A DNA stretch of 64,000 nucleotides, from assembly GCF_027409185.1 (NCBI RefSeq), contig NC_084469.1:85409918-85473917 (forward strand), written 5' to 3'. Within the stretch, counting starts at the first letter, position 1, and each line of letters begins with the position of its first letter. The stretch comes from Cynocephalus volans. Taxonomy: Eukaryota; Chordata; Mammalia; Dermoptera; Cynocephalidae. The notes beneath the pieces are model-generated. The model did no database searches. It saw only the letters and a list, made by a program, of their open reading frames with translations, and had not been told where the DNA came from. A program made the position numbers and the translations under genes. This document shows, in pieces, positions 25,901 to 36,779 of the stretch.

Positions 25901-26092
25901 GTCCTAATCCAAATTCCCAGAGAAGGGCTCTGATTGGCCCAGCTTGGGTCAGATGACCAGTCCTAATCCAATCAACAGTGACAAGAAGTCTGGTTATCCA
26001 GGATGGCTGCCAACCCCAATCCCTGCTGCTGGTGAGGGAACAGAGTGCCACACTATGATCTGGGAAGATGCTATAATGATGTCCATTACAGC

Positions 26093-26263
26093 AGTGCTTC
26101 TCAAACATCTCTGTGCAAACAAATCACAGGAGAATTTTATTAAAATGTAGGTCCTGCATCAATGGGTCTGGGGTAAGTCCTGAGAGTATGCATTTCTAAC
26201 AAGCTCTCAGGTGGTGCTGATGTCACTAGGCATGGTCCATAATTTGAGTAGCAGGGCATGAGA
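26093..26263 (+). mobile_element. MER5A-like hAT-Charlie DNA transposon relic
   Basis: 'cagtgcttctcaaacatctc' at the left, 'gagagtatgcatttctaaca' and 'gctctcaggtggtgctgatg' in the middle match the MER5A consensus order. It is non-autonomous, old and non-coding. Confidence 0.7.
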
Positions 26264-27554
26264 GGATCAGCTAAGGAGAACTTACTCATCTCCTCTTCAG
26301 ACACAGTAAGTAAGCTACTCATCCTTCCCTGCTCCCAATGAGAGAAATCTATTTGCTCAACTGCTAGATTAAAAGGAAGACTTCTTGCTAGTTGAGACAT
26401 GGTAAGGAGTGAATTGCCAATGACATTTTGATGGGGCTTTTTTCACACAGGGACATTTAACACAGTCTACAAACCAAACCATTAAACTTTCAGCCAAGTA
26501 ATTACTTTTACCGAGTAATGATCAAACCCTATCAAATCAGACCCCAGCCCTGAGCCTCACTCCATCGTCTGCCAGAGATCATGAAGGGAACATCACTGAT
26601 TAATGAAAAACGGTGATTCTCATCTTGACATAGCACTTTTGACTCAGTCACATCAACTGGCCATGTCAAAGAGGTCTGCTTCATCTGTCCCCCTTGCCCA
26701 GCCCCAGAGTGCCCTCAGCTGTCCATCCTGGGTCTCCAGCCTCCTATAAATCTTATCCCTGTACATCCCTGGTGGCTCCTGCCTTCACCTGTGATGGGTC
26801 TGGCACACAGAGAACACACTTGTGCCTTATACACTCTTGCCTTCCCCTCCTGACACCTAGTCTCCATCTGCTTCTGTCCTATCCTGTCCTGTCCTTGGCT
26901 TTAACCAGAACCAGATTCTCCTCTTTCAACTGTCATTCATGGCTGTGGCCAGAGTTGTCCTTCACAGTCCCACCCTTTTTACTAGCCAGTCAGCAGATAG
27001 CCAAGGTCTTTGCCCAAACCACCTGCAGGTGTGGGGCAGTGCCCATTCAAGGCCGCAACATAATCTCATTGGAGACCCTACAAACCGAATGCTGCGAAGA
27101 CTATCTATGAGACTGCCAACTGGCAGGAGTTTATCTGTACCTCTCCTCAGAGCCTCAGAAACAGATATACAGGGGCCCAGGTAGGGCCACATGGCACTGT
27201 GTTCCAGGGATGGGACTTCCAAGGGGAACCCATCAAACTGCAGGAGCAGTGCAGCCTTGACACTGGTTTCTCAGCATTTCACGTTGCCATCGTACCCTAT
27301 ACCCTTCTGTTCAACCTCTGCACACCTCTCTTCCAGAAAAGGTAAGTTTATCAGCACCAGCCAGATCCAGACTTGGGACCGACAATGAGCCTGTGATCCT
27401 CACAGAGTTTAATCTTAGATGTAGGCCTCACCTCAGAACCAGGAGTTTCTTCTCCATACCACATTCAAGAGTAGCCTGCAACACCCATTAAGAGTGAAAT
27501 TACAGGAGGGAAATTCTGTACTCCCCCAGATAACTGCTCTCCCCAATTCAACAC

Positions 27555-27900
27555 ATGGTCAGGACTAGTTTATTTGCAAGTAACAGAAAAACAACTCATG
27601 TAACTGAAAAGTACAGACATGACCGGACATAGAGTACAAACATCATTGCCAAGACCAATTCTCCCTTCATCTCCCAGCTCTGCTTTCCTATTGGCTGGCA
27701 TGGCTCCTAGGCAGACCCCTCTCTGTGTGGGGACTCCCATGGCTCCAGATTTACACCTCACTAATTTAGCAACCAGTGGAATGAGACAACCTCTTTCCCT
27801 AAAGCTCCAGCAAAAGTCCTGGGGTTGATTTTCATTGGCCTGACTTGGGTTACGTGCCAAGCTGAGAACCATTCCCAGTGGCCAGGGAGATGTGGCATTC
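27555..27900 (-). repeat. Interspersed repeat, family not resolved
   Basis: The text 'gcaagtaacagaaaaacaac', 'tccagcaaaagtcctggggt' and 'ttcattggcctgacttgggt' belongs to a medium-frequency mammalian repeat whose name I cannot recall with confidence. A related copy seems to lie at 38870-39195. The strand is a guess. Confidence 0.4.
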
Positions 27901-28359
27901 TTACTGGCCGGGTGTGAGCCATAAGCCTATCATGAGAGCTAAGGAGAGGGTGAGAGAAGAGTGCTCCCCAAAGGGAAGCTGAGGAGCTGCTGACAGAAGG
28001 AGGCAAACAAATTACAATTTGGCTAACACAAATAATCTTTGCATAGCTCTTTTCATTGTGATTACTATATATAATATTACACCAAGCAGTTATCCAACAT
28101 GGTCAAGGAACAGCATGTCCTAGATAATCTTATATTTCTAGTAAGTATGGTTGACCCACACACAACACCATTTTCAGATTACCGAATGTCTTATTTTGGG
28201 TTGCCCCCAACACATATCCTGAGATGAGGATTTGAACAGACATAGTTTATTTGGGAGGTCATGACATATCTGTAGGGTAAAGGGAAAGCAAGACAGGGAG
28301 GGAAAGGCACTCAGTATAAGGTGTGTTATAAGGCTAGTTAGCACCATGGGAGGTTGAAA

Positions 28360-28460
28360 CTAATCCAACTGGGGAACTAATCCCATTGTGGAACACTGGA
28401 GAAATTAAGACTAATCCTACTGGGAATTCCACTGGGAACTCAAGTCCCATTCAGTGAGCA
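28360..28460 (+). repeat. Short degenerate tandem of an 'AATCCCACTGGGGAACT'-like unit
   Basis: The unit recurs as 'taatccaactggggaact', 'aatcccattgtggaaca', 'taatcctactgggaatt' and 'ccactgggaactcaagtc' within 100 bp, with uneven spacing. It may be part of an old LTR that I cannot identify. Confidence 0.45.
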
Positions 28461-29637
28461 AGTCCCATAGGAGACTGCAAAACACACCTCAGAGTTATCC
28501 CACACAAGGGGTGAGGGAGCTGGGGTATTTATACACCAACTCCTGTCTGTCATTGTTGAGAGCTGTTCGTGGTGCTGCTGATTCCCTGGCACTTCTAGCT
28601 CACTATGTCCAGGGACAAGGGAGCCCTTGGGCAAAAAGATGCAGGTGCTGGCCATTGGAAGTGGGACTGACATGCACTGAAGTGGGAAGGGTGAGAGAAT
28701 ACGGCAGGGAACGAACATGTGGCACACCAATTTACAAAGACCAAGTACGCTGAACTACATTGTCCCAGAGGTCCTAAAGTCACTTAAGAGTCTTGTAATT
28801 CCTCTAGGCCTATGTTGGGAATATCATCTACCACTATATCAAACCCTTTACAAAAATATAGTCAGTAGAGATTTTTGGTAGGTAGACTATCAAGTAAAGT
28901 CACTGTATGAGGTTTAAAAGTTAGAAATGTCACTTGGAGAATAACACTTTATTCTTCTTTTATATTATTCTCACTAAGAATTTCAAAATATTTTATAAAT
29001 AACGTGGTCTCTAAGATACTCTGAGAAGGGAAAACTGAATTTCAAGTGTTTTTCTCTTTTTTTTTTTTTTTTTTAGGTCAATTTCTTTTTTTTAAATATC
29101 CAAACTGGTTGCATAACCTTCTGGAGACAAAGTTACTGACAGATTGGTTTTTGCACTTTTAACTCAATTGTTCTGACTTTAGATGAGATGCCATCACAGC
29201 AAATGTAAAATTTAGCCTCTTGTGGATTACTTTAGCCAGTCCCCATAGCTTTTCTCTGAGTGTTTTCAGCCCAAAGAGAGAAAAACTGAAGGTTAAAGAA
29301 GGAACACTTGGCTCCCAGAGAACCCAAGCTGAAGATCTGATCATCACATGTGAGAATTAGCCCAACTGCAGGCCACTAACCCAACATCCACAGGACACTT
29401 TACCATTTAAGAGTCAATTTAATGTACATCGTGTCTAGGAGACGGGGAGAACGTGGATCATGAGTCCACCCCATAGACGAGGGCACTGACCCATCCAGAC
29501 CAGGGGAGTTACTGAGGTGCCTGGAAGAGGCAGAGACAAACCAAACTCTAAATCCACCAGGTCCTAGTACAAAGCTCTTTCCACTACATGGCTGGGACCC
29601 AAATGGTTGCTTTCTCATGAGTTATTAAAATTATTAG

Positions 29638-29751
29638 ATTGAACCATTTGACATTGCCATTTTTATTGGTCAAAATGATCAAATAATAGCAAACTTGCCA
29701 TCTTTGTTGATCAAAAAAAGTTAAATATTAGCAATTTCACATGGTTCAACC
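29638..29751. mobile_element. Palindromic MITE, about 114 bp
   Basis: The ends form an imperfect inverted repeat: TTGAACCATTTGACATTGC on the left against GCAATTTCACATGGTTCAA on the right, 17 of 19 positions complementary. The interior is also partly self-complementary ('tattggtcaaaatgatcaaa' against 'tgttgatcaaaaaaagtt'), so a transcript could fold into a long hairpin. It is non-coding. This is a small non-autonomous DNA transposon whose exact family I cannot name. Confidence 0.7.
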
Positions 29752-31589
29752 TAATACAAAACAATTTGGAAAGCTGATTTCAGTGAGCAAGAGCATTTAA
29801 AAAAAAAATTCCATATTACTACTATTTCAAATGGGAGACACTTTAACCAAAAAGATAGGAAGGTCACCATCTCAGAATGCGGGACATGGTGCTTTACAAA
29901 TCACTTCCTGTGCAGTCCGTGCTGTGCTTATTGGACCAGCTTTGGGAGCCAGGGAGCCTGGTCATTCTAGAGTTTCTGGGGCTGAATTCTCTCATCATGA
30001 CAAAGAAATGCTAGGGAAGCTGTGCTGGGGCCACTGCTATGGAAATCCTGTGTTGCAGGGGTGGAGCTCTGATTCCATGGCCCCCTCCTCCATCCTATTG
30101 TCCCAGCAGCCAGCCCTGCTGGCCCCAAGAGAGGAAAGAGGGTGGAAGGTAGGAGGCAGCTGTCATCATTATTGAGGCAAAGTATGGTAGTGTCAGAGGG
30201 GCCACAAGTGTCAAGGGATGTGACCTGCCTGCAGAACCACTCCCACTGCATGACAGAGATGAACAGAGTGGATACGACAAGCGAGTGCCTCCTCTGATGC
30301 ATTTCACAGCAGAAAGCTGCAGGCTGAGCAGAAGTGATGACTCATAACCCACAACTGTTTTGAGACAATTCCTTTTTATGTTAAAAAATATATATATAGA
30401 AATATATATGTTTATACTTCCTCTGCACCTGGCTCAATATTAAATGAAGCATTTTCAAGAATGGGCCCCACAGATCATCATCTTCACTGCATTATTTCTA
30501 ATTGCATTATTGCTTAATTGCAGAGCAACAGAGTGTGTAATTTGGGAGCTGTGATGCCTGGAGGGTGGTGGGTGATTGAACTTTCCATGCAAAGCTCAGA
30601 GTTGGGAAGACTGGCCTGCAGACAGCAGTGAGGATCCAGCCTCCCTTTCCAGCTGTCTTATTGAATATCTCATCTCTTTCCACATCAGAGAGTCAGCATA
30701 GAACAAAGGCCCCTTGCATCACACCTCATGCTACCCTTGCAACAGAACCATCTCATGAAGAGATGTGAAGGTCAAGAATGAGGCATGAAACAGTTACTGC
30801 ATACCTGTCACCAGGCTGTGCAAGCACCGGTGCAAAGAGGAACGTGGCTAGATCCCGGGCACGGGAGAGCCAGAGCTTAGTGAGGGTGGCAGACATGTCA
30901 ACCAAGCTGCTCAATGATGGAGACAAGCTGAGGAGGTTTCTTTGAGAAGGGAAGCCTAGCCCTCATACTATTTTTAAAATAATAATAATAAGAGGTAAAT
31001 AATGGCTGTGAGACTGGCTGGGTACTGACCAGACCTTGATCCTCTTGGCTTAGGTGCCACTGATTTGTTGAAAAAGTGCTGCCAGAAAAAAACCACTAAG
31101 GGGAGGGGTAGGAGGTGGGGCATGTAGTTGGATACAGATAACAGCAAAAAAGTATATGATTCTGGATAAAGTCCCAGATTCAGCTAGTAAGATGTGGAGC
31201 ATAAGTTACACCTTGGAATTTGACACTGGGTTTTTTTCTTCCACACCAATCAGTCATTGGCTGTGAGCTCCTCTGGGGTGAGAATCATAGAATTTACAGA
31301 TTTTTCTCTACCTAAGTAGGAGGAGGCTCTGGCACCCAACAGCAGGCCACAGAAGGTTGCAGGTGTGGCCTGTTAGCAGAAAGCCCACAGACGCTTGGGA
31401 ATAGGTGCATGGGGTTGATGAAAGGGATCCAAGAGGATCAGGGTGGTCGCAACTCCCAGTCCGTAACACCAGGTGACTTGATCCTGGCAATGAGATGTGG
31501 ACAGAAGATTTTCCAAATCCAGGCCTGGACATATAACTCCAAGCACAATCAACCACGTTTTCTGTTCCCTTTCCAGTTAGTCTAAGTCC

Positions 31590-32275
31590 TCCAACTTTGT
31601 TCTTCCTTCTCAAAATTATTTTTAGCTAGGTCCTTTCACTCCCATATAAGTTTTTTTTAACTAGCATATCAGTTTCTAAAAAAAAAAAGTCTCAGAGTTT
31701 TGTTTGGGATTACATTGAATCTATAGATCAAGTTGGAGAGAATTGACATCTTAATACTGAGTCTTCTTGTCCATGAACATGGTATGTTTCTCCCCATTTG
31801 TTAGGTCTCTTTGATTTCTTTCAGTAATGTTTTATAGGTTTCAGTCTACAGGTCTTATATATCTTTTGCCAAATTTATCTCTATGAATTTCAAATTTTTG
31901 ATGGTATTGTAAATGGTATTATTTTAAATTTAAATTTCTGAGTGTTGATAACCCTCCTGAGCTCATTTGTAAGTCCTGTAGGTTTTTTATGGATTCGTTA
32001 GGATTTTTCTCCATCAGTAAAGATACTGTCAACAAATAAAGTTGGTTTCACTTCTTCCTTTCCTAACTGTATGATTTTTTTTCTTTTCATGACTATTGCA
32101 CTAACTGGAAACTCCAGCGCAACATTGAATGGAAGTGCTGAGAGTGGACATCCTTGTCTTGTTACTGATCTTATGGGAAAAGCATTTCATCTTTTGCCAT
32201 TAAGTTGTTTATTACGGGAAGGTAAGTCCAGTCCATATTCCTCTGTTATGACCATAAACAGAAAATGGGCATTTT
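31590..32275 (-). repeat. L1 LINE, ORF2 fragment, antisense
   Basis: The + strand carries reversed ORF2 text: 'gattacattgaatctataga', 'gtccatgaacatggtatgtt', 'aggtctctttgatttctttc' and 'tgagagtggacatccttgtc'. Frames are broken. It ends just before the L1/HAL1-like element at 32.46 kb, which is on the other strand. Confidence 0.85.
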
Positions 32276-33439
32276 GAATTTAAGGTTCCTGAGGAATACC
32301 CAACTGCAGATATCTAGCAAACAGTTGTAAGTAATGGGAGAGGTTGGGACCAGACATAAATATTTGGAACAAATGCATAGAGCTGGTAACTAAAACCATG
32401 AGTACAACTGGAAGGAGTTTGTTGTAGAGGAAGGACAGTATTTTAAAGATAAAACTGGAGGGAGCAGGGCAAGATGACTGACTAGGGGTGCCTACGGCAC
32501 AACTCTCATACAGAAAAAGACCAGAACAATTAACAGACAGCTAAATGTTGACAGGAGCATCTATAGGAGAGTGCAGGAGTGCAGCAGGAGACTGGCAAGA
32601 TTCCTGTGGAGTGCAAAAGCCCAGGATGGCGGCGCAAAGAGAAGAGAGAGGCATATATCTCAGCTGCCAAGTCTCCACCACCAGGATTAGTACAGAAGGG
32701 ACTTTCCCTTGCGGGGAAAAGGTAGACAGAGACCCACACCATCCCTCGTCCTCACCATGGAGGTCTGAAGTTCCTACTGCAGGAGGATTCCACAGCCCTT
32801 GCAAGTCTGGAACCACTGTGAGAATCTGCCTAGAATGTATGCACTGCATTGCTCCAGAATAGAAGCACATACTGTGCACTCCCCACCCCTCACCCTTGTG
32901 ACACAAGCCAATCCAGTACAGCACCATCTTGACACCAGAGCCACTGGGGGAGCATGCCCTGCCACAACACTTACCCAGCCTTAAGACCCTGCTGTCATCC
33001 CAACATACTCACAGAAGAGGCTACTATGCCCTGATTCCATCAGCTTGAAGCCTGGACCCAGGAGTGGCTATGGCTCTAGTCCTGCAGTCTGGGAAGCAAA
33101 TCCCAGGCCTGCTGAATGGATGTACCTGCACACCCCAGCCAGAGATCAGAAAGGCAGACCTGCCTCTGACAAACCATCTTCCTCCTTGCCCTGACCCACT
33201 CCCAGCCTCCACCAGTTGGCCGAGTTCTATGTGCCCAAGCCCCCAACTCAGAAAAACAGCTTACATGTTTATGCCCTAATGAACATGCCCTCGGGCTGGC
33301 AGAAATAAAACATACTTGCACCTCCCAGGGGAGTGGCCAGGTGGTTTCACACTTAAAAGATCCACCTAGTAGCCTCACCCACAACCCTAGAGGTGGCTGG
33401 TTGAGTCCTGTCTCTGCAGCCCCACCTCAAGGCCTTTCC

Positions 33440-34010
33440 CACCACCTGAAAAGCAGCTAGCCTGGCCCCCTCTCTGCATCAAGCCTTGAGGGCTCACTCA
33501 CCACTTGGGCAGTGCCTGGATGGATCCCATCTCCTCAGGCCTGCTTCCTGGCCATGTCCAACACTTGAGAAGTGGTTGGCTAGGTCCCCACTTTGCAGGC
33601 CAGCCCAGCAGCCTATCTCACCACCCAAGAAGCAGCTCAGCAACCCCATCCTTGGCAGTTCTGGAGTGGGCACAGATGTGAGCACAACCTCACGTCTGGC
33701 CCCAAGAAGCAGCACATCAAACAGCTCGCCAGGAGACCCACACCCAACTAGCCACGCCAAAGTGTGACCATGTCCCTGGCTCAGAGAAGCAGCCAGCTGT
33801 CACACTCCTGGTGGATCCACCTCTGAGTCTTTGAGCCATCACATAGACACATCTCCAAGTGAGAAACAGCCAGGCCAACATGCCCCTGGCAGGCCCACCC
33901 CCAGGAAGAGAATCAGCACAGTGACCCTGCCACTGGTGAACCAGTCCCAAAGACTGTGACATGTCACACAGCCACACCCCCAGCCTGAGAGTCAATACAG
34001 CAACCCCATG
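33440..34010 (+). repeat. Degenerate 60-80 bp tandem array in the L1 5' UTR
   Basis: An AGAAGCAGC-like core preceded by 'cacc' recurs at about 33448, 33507, 33567, 33628, 33705, 33785, 33862, 33909 and 33988. Successive spacings are 59, 60, 61, 77, 80, 77, 47 and 79. The flanking text ('cagcctatctcaccacc', 'gcaaccccatgcccagtgag') also repeats loosely. The units are diverged, so this is an old internal expansion of the promoter region of this L1 family. Confidence 0.6.
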
Positions 34011-34699
34011 CCCAGTGAGCCAGCTCCCAAGATGACTGACCCACAGAGTGCACACTCATACAGCTCCCTGAGGACCAACCAACAAGCCCAACCACAGCAA
34101 ATCTGTGCCACCACCACCACAAACCTTCCAAGCATAGGTTACTGAGTCACTCATAGACATAGCAAAAGTGAATTACAGCAGAACAAACTACACAGAGCCT
34201 ATACTACTGCAACTATCAAAAAGAAAGGCATTGTATTCTATGCAGTAGACACCCTAGAGTGCATTTGCAGATGAAAGTCTTTCCCCGTGCAAGCCACTCT
34301 ACAACTCAAAGAGGTGATTGTTTCACCAGATGTACAGATATCAATGCAGGGAAACAAGAAACATTAAAAAACAAGAAAACATGATAAGACCAAAGAAACA
34401 CAATAATGCTCCAGTAACTGATCCCAAAGAATCAGAAATTGCCAACTTGCCAGTAAAGGAATTCAAATTAATAACCTTAAGGAATCTCACTGAGATACAA
34501 GATAAGACAAACAAGTAATTCAACAAAATCAGAAAAACCATTCATTCATAATCAGAATGAGAAATTTAACAAAGAGGTAAATATCATTGAAAAAACTCAA
34601 ACAGAAATCTTGGAATTGAAGAATTCATTGAATGAAATAAACACATTTGAAAGTCTCAACAACAGGCTAGATCAAGCAGAAGAAATAATTTGTGATCTT

Positions 34700-35563
34700 C
34701 CTCACATGAACCTAAAAAGGGATTTCAGAAATGTCTCTGTGGGACTATAAACAGGTCAAATAGATCTGGAGAAATCTTGTTACCAAAAGGAACTGAGAAT
34801 CTCCATGAAATAAACAGAACATAGCCTAAAAGAGGAAGGGAGACATGTTGAACTTGACCCAATAACAAAGGCTTGGTCACAGAAGAAAGAAAATTGAGTG
34901 AAGTGTGGGACCAGTCACTCAGATTAACTGGGCTCAGTTTCACATTTGAGTCCTATGGAGCAAAGAAGAGTTGAAAATGAACTTGTAAGTAAAATTGAAG
35001 GATGTGACTCAATAAAATGACTAAGGCATTAGGCCATGAGCAGCAACCCTCTAGTAAAGCATATAAGAAAAATTAAGGGAGGAGAGGGGAGGCATTCTTG
35101 TTTGGCATGGCAATGAATGACTATGGTAACAACTAAAGGGCTCCAGTGCCTCAACTATGAAAGAGGATGGAAACCCTGGACCCAGCAAATCCCTGATGTG
35201 ACATAGCAGAAACTGATTAATTCAGTGGCATCCATGAGATATCAGGTGGACATAGTATTATACAGCAGAATGCTTAAAATCAGAATAAGAGGAAAATATT
35301 AGCAGAGGCACAGTGATAGCTGATTTCAATTCTATTTGAATTTACATTTAAACATGTGTGAAACCTGGGACTCCCCAGAATACTTGGTAAGCACTTTTTG
35401 CAGAGGAATAAAAACATGTATAACCTTGAAAATTTCAAGAATAAATTTAATTTACATTATTCCTGTTAATGTGACTCCATTTGTAACCACTGTGTAAGAC
35501 CTGTTGAAATTCAAGTTAAACAAAGATGTACAAAAGTAAATTTAAAATACAAATAAATAAAAG
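34700..35563 (+). mobile_element. 864-bp retrocopy of unidentified transcript inserted in L1 ORF1
   Basis: The insert is flanked by a perfect 13-bp target-site duplication, AATTTGTGATCTT, at 34687-34699 and 35564-35576. Removing the insert and one copy restores continuous L1 ORF1 text. The 3' end is an A-rich tail ('taaaatacaaataaataaaa'), as expected of LINE-mediated retrotransposition on the + strand. The body is not L1, not a SINE and has no long open frame. It contains AATAAA-like signals near 35408 and 35442. It could be the 3' UTR part of a processed mRNA or lncRNA, 5'-truncated. I do not recognise the source. Confidence 0.65.
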
Positions 35564-36353
35564 AATTTGTGATCTTGAAGACAGCTGCTTTGAAATAACT
35601 TAGGAAGGCAAAAAAAAAGATAAAGGATAAAAAAAGAATGAATAAAGCCTACAAGATATATAGGGTACTATTAAGAGGGGAGGGGGAAAGGGTGATCAAT
35701 GGATACCAAATTGGAGAGAGAGAGGAAGAATAAGATCTAGTGTTCTATAGCAATATAGGCAGACTACAGTCAACAACAAATTACTGTGTGACTTCAAGTA
35801 GCTAATTGAGAGGATTTTGAATATTCCCAATACAAAGGGGTGACAAACGTTTGAGGTGATGGCTATGCTAAATACCCTGTTAGGATCATTGTGAACTGTG
35901 CAAATGTACCCAAATATCTCATTGTACTCCACAAATACATACAATTATCATAGGTCAATTAAGAAAAAATAAATTAAAAAGAAAAAATGTTTAATTAAAA
36001 AGCTTAAATTAAAAAAAAAAAAGAAGACAAAACCCATAGGAACAAGTTATACACAAAGGAGACCATGGAGTAGAGAAACAGAAGAAAGAGAGAAGTACAG
36101 GAAAACTCATCGCAGAAGGAGGTCGTGAAAACCAGGGCTTGGAGAGCTCAAAGAAACTGAAGGGCTCCAGTGGCCAATACCCCAGTACAGCAAACTGGTC
36201 CCCTTTGCCAGAGAGGATTGAGGTAGGGGTGAGTAAATGAGAGGGGAGGAAATGGCACAGACCACACTTTCAAGAAGTTTGACTGAGAGGGGAGATTAGT
36301 AGCCAGAGGGAAAACCAAGACCCAGGTGCAAGCTTAGGGGACTTCTTAATATC

Positions 36354-36779
36354 TGTTTTAGTCTGTTTTGTGTTACTGTAACAGAAGTACCTAAGACTGG
36401 GTAATTCATAAGGAAAAGAAGTTTATTAGGCTTACAATTCTGGGACAGCTGCATCTGGCATGGGCCTCAGGCTGCTTCTACTCAGGGCAGAAAGTGGCAG
36501 GCAGCCGGCGGGTACAAGCAGATCACATGGCGAGAGCAAGCAGGAGAGAGGAAGCAAGAGCAAGAGAGGAGAGGAGGTGCCAGGGTCTTTTTAAGCAACG
36601 AGTTCTCACAGGAACTAATAGAGCGAGAACTCACTCATTACTCCCCCCTCCCCCAGGGAGAGCATTAATCCATTCATGAAGGATCTGCCCCCATGACTCA
36701 ATCAGTTTCCAACACTGCCACATTGGGGATCAAATTTCCACATCAGTTTTGGAGGGGACAACACATCCAAACTCCATCA
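36354..36779 (-). mobile_element. MaLR (MST/THE1-like) LTR, reverse
   Basis: The segment opens with 'tgttttagtctgttttgtgt' and 'cctaagactgggtaattcat', includes 'agcgagaactcactcattac', and closes with 'ccaaactccatca'. This is the reverse complement of a MaLR LTR. Internal sequence of the same element continues to the right, so in element orientation this is the 3' LTR. Confidence 0.8.

Larger units (their letters stand above)
32459..36022 (+). mobile_element. L1/HAL1-like element: 5' UTR, partial ORF1, 3' UTR; internally deleted and interrupted
   Basis: The 5' end 'gggcaagatgactgactagg' begins an L1-type 5' UTR of about 1.8 kb. It contains a degenerate 60-80 bp tandem array (33448-34000). ORF1-like sequence follows from about 34310, with coiled-coil text such as 'gaagaattcattgaatgaaa' and 'gctagatcaagcagaagaaa'. 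ORF1 is cut at 34687-35563 by an inserted retrocopy and resumes at 35577. At about 35675 it jumps to the L1 3' UTR ('ggtgatcaatggataccaaa', 'gaggtgatggctatgctaaa') and ends in an A tail. There is no ORF2. A possible target-site duplication, AAGATAAAAC (32446-32455) against AAGACAAAAC (36024-36033), matches at 9 of 10 positions and would mean both ends are original. HAL1 elements are L1 relatives that lack ORF2, so this may be one, or an internally deleted L1. It has no intact reading frame. Confidence 0.75.
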
